This document shows positions 30,726-32,540 of a DNA stretch of 32,540 bases, piece after piece; position 1 is the first letter of the stretch, and every line of letters starts with the position of its first letter. The stretch comes from Burkholderiales bacterium (GTDB lineage: Bacteria; Pseudomonadota; Gammaproteobacteria; Burkholderiales; Burkholderiaceae_E): NCBI GenBank assembly GCA_003818495.1, contig RPRK01000033.1:1-32540 (forward strand), written 5' to 3'. Made by a program: the position numbers and the translations under genes. The notes beneath the pieces are model-generated. The model saw nothing but the letters and a program-made list of their open reading frames with translations. It was not told where the DNA came from and did no database searches.

Positions 30726-31988
30726 ATGCTGTCCTGGGACGAACCGATTCCTGCCAAGCCGCTCCAGCCTGCCGCCGGCCCGTCGCCGCGGCCGGCCGCG
30801 ATGCCCGTCCCGCGGTTTCCCGCCGCCCCCTCCGTTCCGACCCCGACCTCCCTCGGCCTCGCCGGCACCCCCGTCCGGACCGCCACCCGCGTGTCCAACG
30901 ACGAGGTCGCGCTGACCCCCGCCGAAGAGGCGCTGCGCCTGCATTCGGGCACCCAGCTGGCCAAGGACACGCGCCGCGTGCGTGTCGAGGACAAGCGCAT
31001 CATCAACGGCGCCGCCGACGTCAACCAGCTGGTGCCGTTCAAGTACAAGTGGGCGTGGGAGAAGTACCTCGCCGGCTGCGCGAACCACTGGATGCCGCAG
31101 GAGATCAACATGGAGCGCGACATCGCTCTGTGGAAGACCCCCGGCGGCCTGTCGGAAGACGAGCGTCGCCTCGTCAAGCGCAACCTCGGCTTCTTCGTGA
31201 CCGCGGACTCGCTCGCGGCCAACAACATCGTGCTGGGCACCTACCGGCACATCAGCGCGCCCGAGTGCCGCCAGTACCTGCTGCGCCAGGCCTTCGAGGA
31301 AGCGATCCACACGCACGCCTACCAGTACATCGTCGAGTCGCTCGGGCTCGACGAGGGCGAGGTGTTCAACGCGTACCACGAGGTCGCCTCGATCCGGGCC
31401 AAGGACGAGTTCCTGATCCCGTTCATCGACACGCTGACGAACCCCGACTTCGTCACCGGCACCCCGAAGAACGACCAGGCGCTGCTGCGTTCGCTGATCG
31501 TGTTCTCGTGCCTGATGGAAGGCCTGTTCTTCTACGTCGGCTTCGTGCAGATCCTCGCGCTCGGCCGGCAGAACAAGATGGTCGGCGCGGCCGAGCAGTA
31601 CCAGTACATCCTGCGCGACGAGTCGATGCACTGCAATTTCGGCATCGACCTGGTCAACACGATCAAGCTCGAGAACCCGCATCTGTGGACGCCGGCGTTC
31701 CGCGAGGAGATCGTCGGCCTGTTCCACCAGGCGGTGGATCTCGAGTACCGCTACGCGGAGGACACCATGCCCCGCGGCGTGCTCGGCCTGAACGCATCGA
31801 TGTTCAAGGAATACCTTCGTTTCATCGCCAATCGGCGTGCGCAGCAGATCGGGCTCGACCCGCTGTTCCCCGGAGCGGAGAACCCGTTCCCGTGGATGAG
31901 CGAGATGCTCGACCTGAAGAAGGAGCAGAACTTCTTCGAGCGGCGCGTGACCGAGTACCAGACCGGCGGCGCGCTGAGCTGGGACTGA
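30726..31988 (+). CDS. nrdB: Class Ia ribonucleotide reductase small subunit NrdB
   Basis: This 420-residue beta subunit carries the di-iron site and the tyrosyl radical needed by NrdA. By alignment to E. coli, metal ligands are D161, E192, H195 (EEAIHTH), E265 (SCLMEGLFF), E299 and H302 (RDESMH), and the radical tyrosine is Y199. The first 55 residues are a Pro/Ala-rich extension beginning MLSWDEP. The extreme C-terminus, which in this family docks on NrdA, ends GGALSWD, so both ends carry LSWD. The ATG at 30726 is supported by that conserved N-terminus; upstream DNA contains a candidate promoter and a hairpin covering the weak ribosome-binding site. Length is above E. coli NrdB (376). Confidence 0.97.
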   Translation: MLSWDEPIPAKPLQPAAGPSPRPAAMPVPRFPAAPSVPTPTSLGLAGTPVRTATRVSNDEVALTPAEEALRLHSGTQLAKDTRRVRVEDKRIINGAADVNQLVPFKYKWAWEKYLAGCANHWMPQEINMERDIALWKTPGGLSEDERRLVKRNLGFFVTADSLAANNIVLGTYRHISAPECRQYLLRQAFEEAIHTHAYQYIVESLGLDEGEVFNAYHEVASIRAKDEFLIPFIDTLTNPDFVTGTPKNDQALLRSLIVFSCLMEGLFFYVGFVQILALGRQNKMVGAAEQYQYILRDESMHCNFGIDLVNTIKLENPHLWTPAFREEIVGLFHQAVDLEYRYAEDTMPRGVLGLNASMFKEYLRFIANRRAQQIGLDPLFPGAENPFPWMSEMLDLKKEQNFFERRVTEYQTGGALSWD

Positions 31989-32037
31989 GGCGACGGACAT
32001 CTGAAAACCGCGGATTGCCGCACTAGAGACTCGAGTT

Positions 32038-32185
32038 GACGGGGACTTCACGCACATACCGGCTTTCTTCATGCCACACGACGCCCTGTGGTCGCGGTCT
32101 GTCCGCGACGCTGCGCGCCGGGGCGCCGGTTCTGTCCCCGTCCATGAAGCTGCAGGCGCCGTGCCGTGAGGCACGGCGCCTTTTT
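32038..32185 (+). ncRNA. Candidate structured RNA ending in an intrinsic terminator
   Basis: The 355-bp gap after nrdB contains nested complementarity. P1 is GACGGGGAC (32038-32046) with GTCCCCGTC (32134-32142), perfect over 9 bp. P2 is ACCGGC (32058-32063) with GCCGGT (32125-32130). P3 is GTCGCGG (32091-32097) with CCGCGAC (32103-32109), loop of five. In addition CTTCATG (32067-32073) is complementary to CATGAAG (32143-32149), which would make a pseudoknot with P1 or an alternative fold. A strong terminator follows at 32155-32185. No family is recognised. It may be a separate small RNA, a processed nrdB 3' UTR, or a leader-type element. No firm promoter is seen. Confidence 0.45.
32155..32185 (+). 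terminator. Rho-independent terminator
   Basis: GGCGCCGTGCC (32155-32165), loop GTGA, GGCACGGCGCC (32170-32180), then TTTTT (32181-32185). The 11-bp stem is perfect and the T-run immediate, making it the clearest intrinsic terminator in the window. It ends transcription from nrdB and of the candidate RNA upstream. From here to 32343 no gene is seen; the stretch should contain the promoter of the H1-like gene, which could not be pinpointed. Confidence 0.9.
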
Positions 32186-32343
32186 CGTGTCGCGCGCAGG
32201 CCCGCGGCACGAGCCACCGCATTCATTAGCGTAGGAAACCCTCTCTACGTTCTTGCGCCGATGAATAGCCCGCACCGAGGACGGCCGCGTGCCGTGCCGG
32301 AACGGGTTTCCATGACCGCAACTTCATCCTGAGGAGTATCTCC

Positions 32344-32540
32344 ATGGCAACCGCCAAGAAACCCGCCGCCAAGAAGCCCGCCGCCAAGAAAGTCGCCGCG
32401 AAGAAGCCGGCCGCCAAGAAGGTCGCCGCCAAGAAGCCGGCCGCCAAGAAAGTCGCGGCGAAGAAGCCGGCGGCCAAGAAGGTCGCTGCGAAGAAGCCGG
32501 CCGCCAAGAAAGTCGCGGCGAAGAAGCCGGCGGCCAAGAA
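32344..32540 (+). CDS. Histone H1-like / AlgP-like Lys-Ala-Pro repeat protein (5' part)
   Basis: The first 65 codons are present and the gene runs off the window. After MATAKK the protein consists of alternating PAAKK and VAAKK pentapeptides, giving a highly basic, unstructured DNA-binding tail like eukaryotic histone H1, BpH1 of Bordetella or AlgP of Pseudomonas. Such proteins coat and condense DNA and affect gene expression. GAGGAG at 32331-32336, 7 nt before the ATG, is a strong ribosome-binding site. A globular N-terminal domain is absent, so this is the short all-repeat form, unless other domains follow beyond the window. Confidence 0.88.
   Translation, partial: MATAKKPAAKKPAAKKVAAKKPAAKKVAAKKPAAKKVAAKKPAAKKVAAKKPAAKKVAAKKPAAK
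32359..32540 (+). repeat. Tandem coding repeat in the H1-like gene
   Basis: The DNA repeats with a 15/30-nt protein-level period and a 60-nt near-exact period. Bases 32431-32480 and 32491-32540 are identical over 50 nt. The array continues past the window end. Such arrays gain or lose units by slippage or recombination, and the unit count is easily mis-assembled. Confidence 0.85.

Noticed and set aside
32036-32061. TTGACG followed by ATACCG as a promoter after nrdB
   Set aside because: The -10 match is poor, and the TTGACG bases are part of the 9-bp outer stem of the RNA candidate.
32036-32332. A 98-codon plus-strand open frame in the nrdB/H1-like gap
   Set aside because: It reads straight through a strong intrinsic terminator and through the paired stems, and has no convincing ribosome-binding site or recognisable domain.
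32226-32537. A minus-strand frame of repeated Ala/Gly/Phe units
   Set aside because: It is the antisense image of the Lys-Ala-Pro repeats of the H1-like gene.

Overview
The window is a stretch of bacterial chromosome of very high GC content with tightly packed genes. Gene content and order suggest a betaproteobacterium of the order Burkholderiales. The markers are ffh next to a YpjD/CcsA-like gene, a PP0621-family protein, pilS, pilR and ampD, then nrdA, nrdB and a histone H1-like ([10 protein letters not shown] repeat) gene. The genus cannot be fixed from this sequence alone. No rRNA, tRNA, CRISPR array, transposase or prophage gene was seen.

Region 1 (1-4651, plus strand) looks catabolic. 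It has the end of a NitT/TauT-type ABC ATPase, its permease, an 8-oxoguanine-deaminase-like amidohydrolase, a Rieske non-haem iron oxygenase and a 2-hydroxyacid dehydrogenase. The first three genes overlap by ATGA junctions. The likely theme is uptake, deamination and oxidation of a nitrogen heterocycle; the substrate is unknown.

Region 2 (4642-9301) holds rppH (minus), divergent from proS, which overlaps a lytic transglycosylase gene, followed by a YbfB/YjiJ-type MFS transporter.

Region 3 (9324-15068) is a regulated transporter. A Cache-domain histidine kinase and a NarL-type response regulator (minus) are divergent from a TRAP importer, dctP-dctQ-dctM. The binding protein resembles the 2-oxoacid/lactate (TakP) group. 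Repeated TGCGTA motifs lie between the two units, and a 13-bp perfect hairpin separates dctP from dctQ.

Region 4 (15081-20417) carries a hotdog thioesterase (minus), an acyl-CoA ligase and an alpha/beta hydrolase (plus), then a class II glutamine amidotransferase and a D-lactate/D-2-hydroxyglutarate-dehydrogenase-like flavoprotein (both minus).

Region 5 (20439-27085) starts with a roughly 120-bp inverted-repeat element and ffh (minus). A five-gene plus-strand unit follows: ypjD-like, PP0621-like, pilS, pilR, ampD. Its first gene may be translated from a leaderless GTG.

Region 6 (27086-32540) is the class Ia ribonucleotide reductase locus. nrdA has a promoter overlapped by two NrdR-like boxes and a leader of about 200 nt. 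nrdA and nrdB are separated by 271 bp that contain their own promoter candidate and a hairpin near the nrdB start. A strongly structured, terminator-ended RNA candidate lies after nrdB. The window ends inside the H1-like gene. The best candidates for something undescribed are the structured RNA at 32038-32185 and the inverted repeat at 20439-20560.
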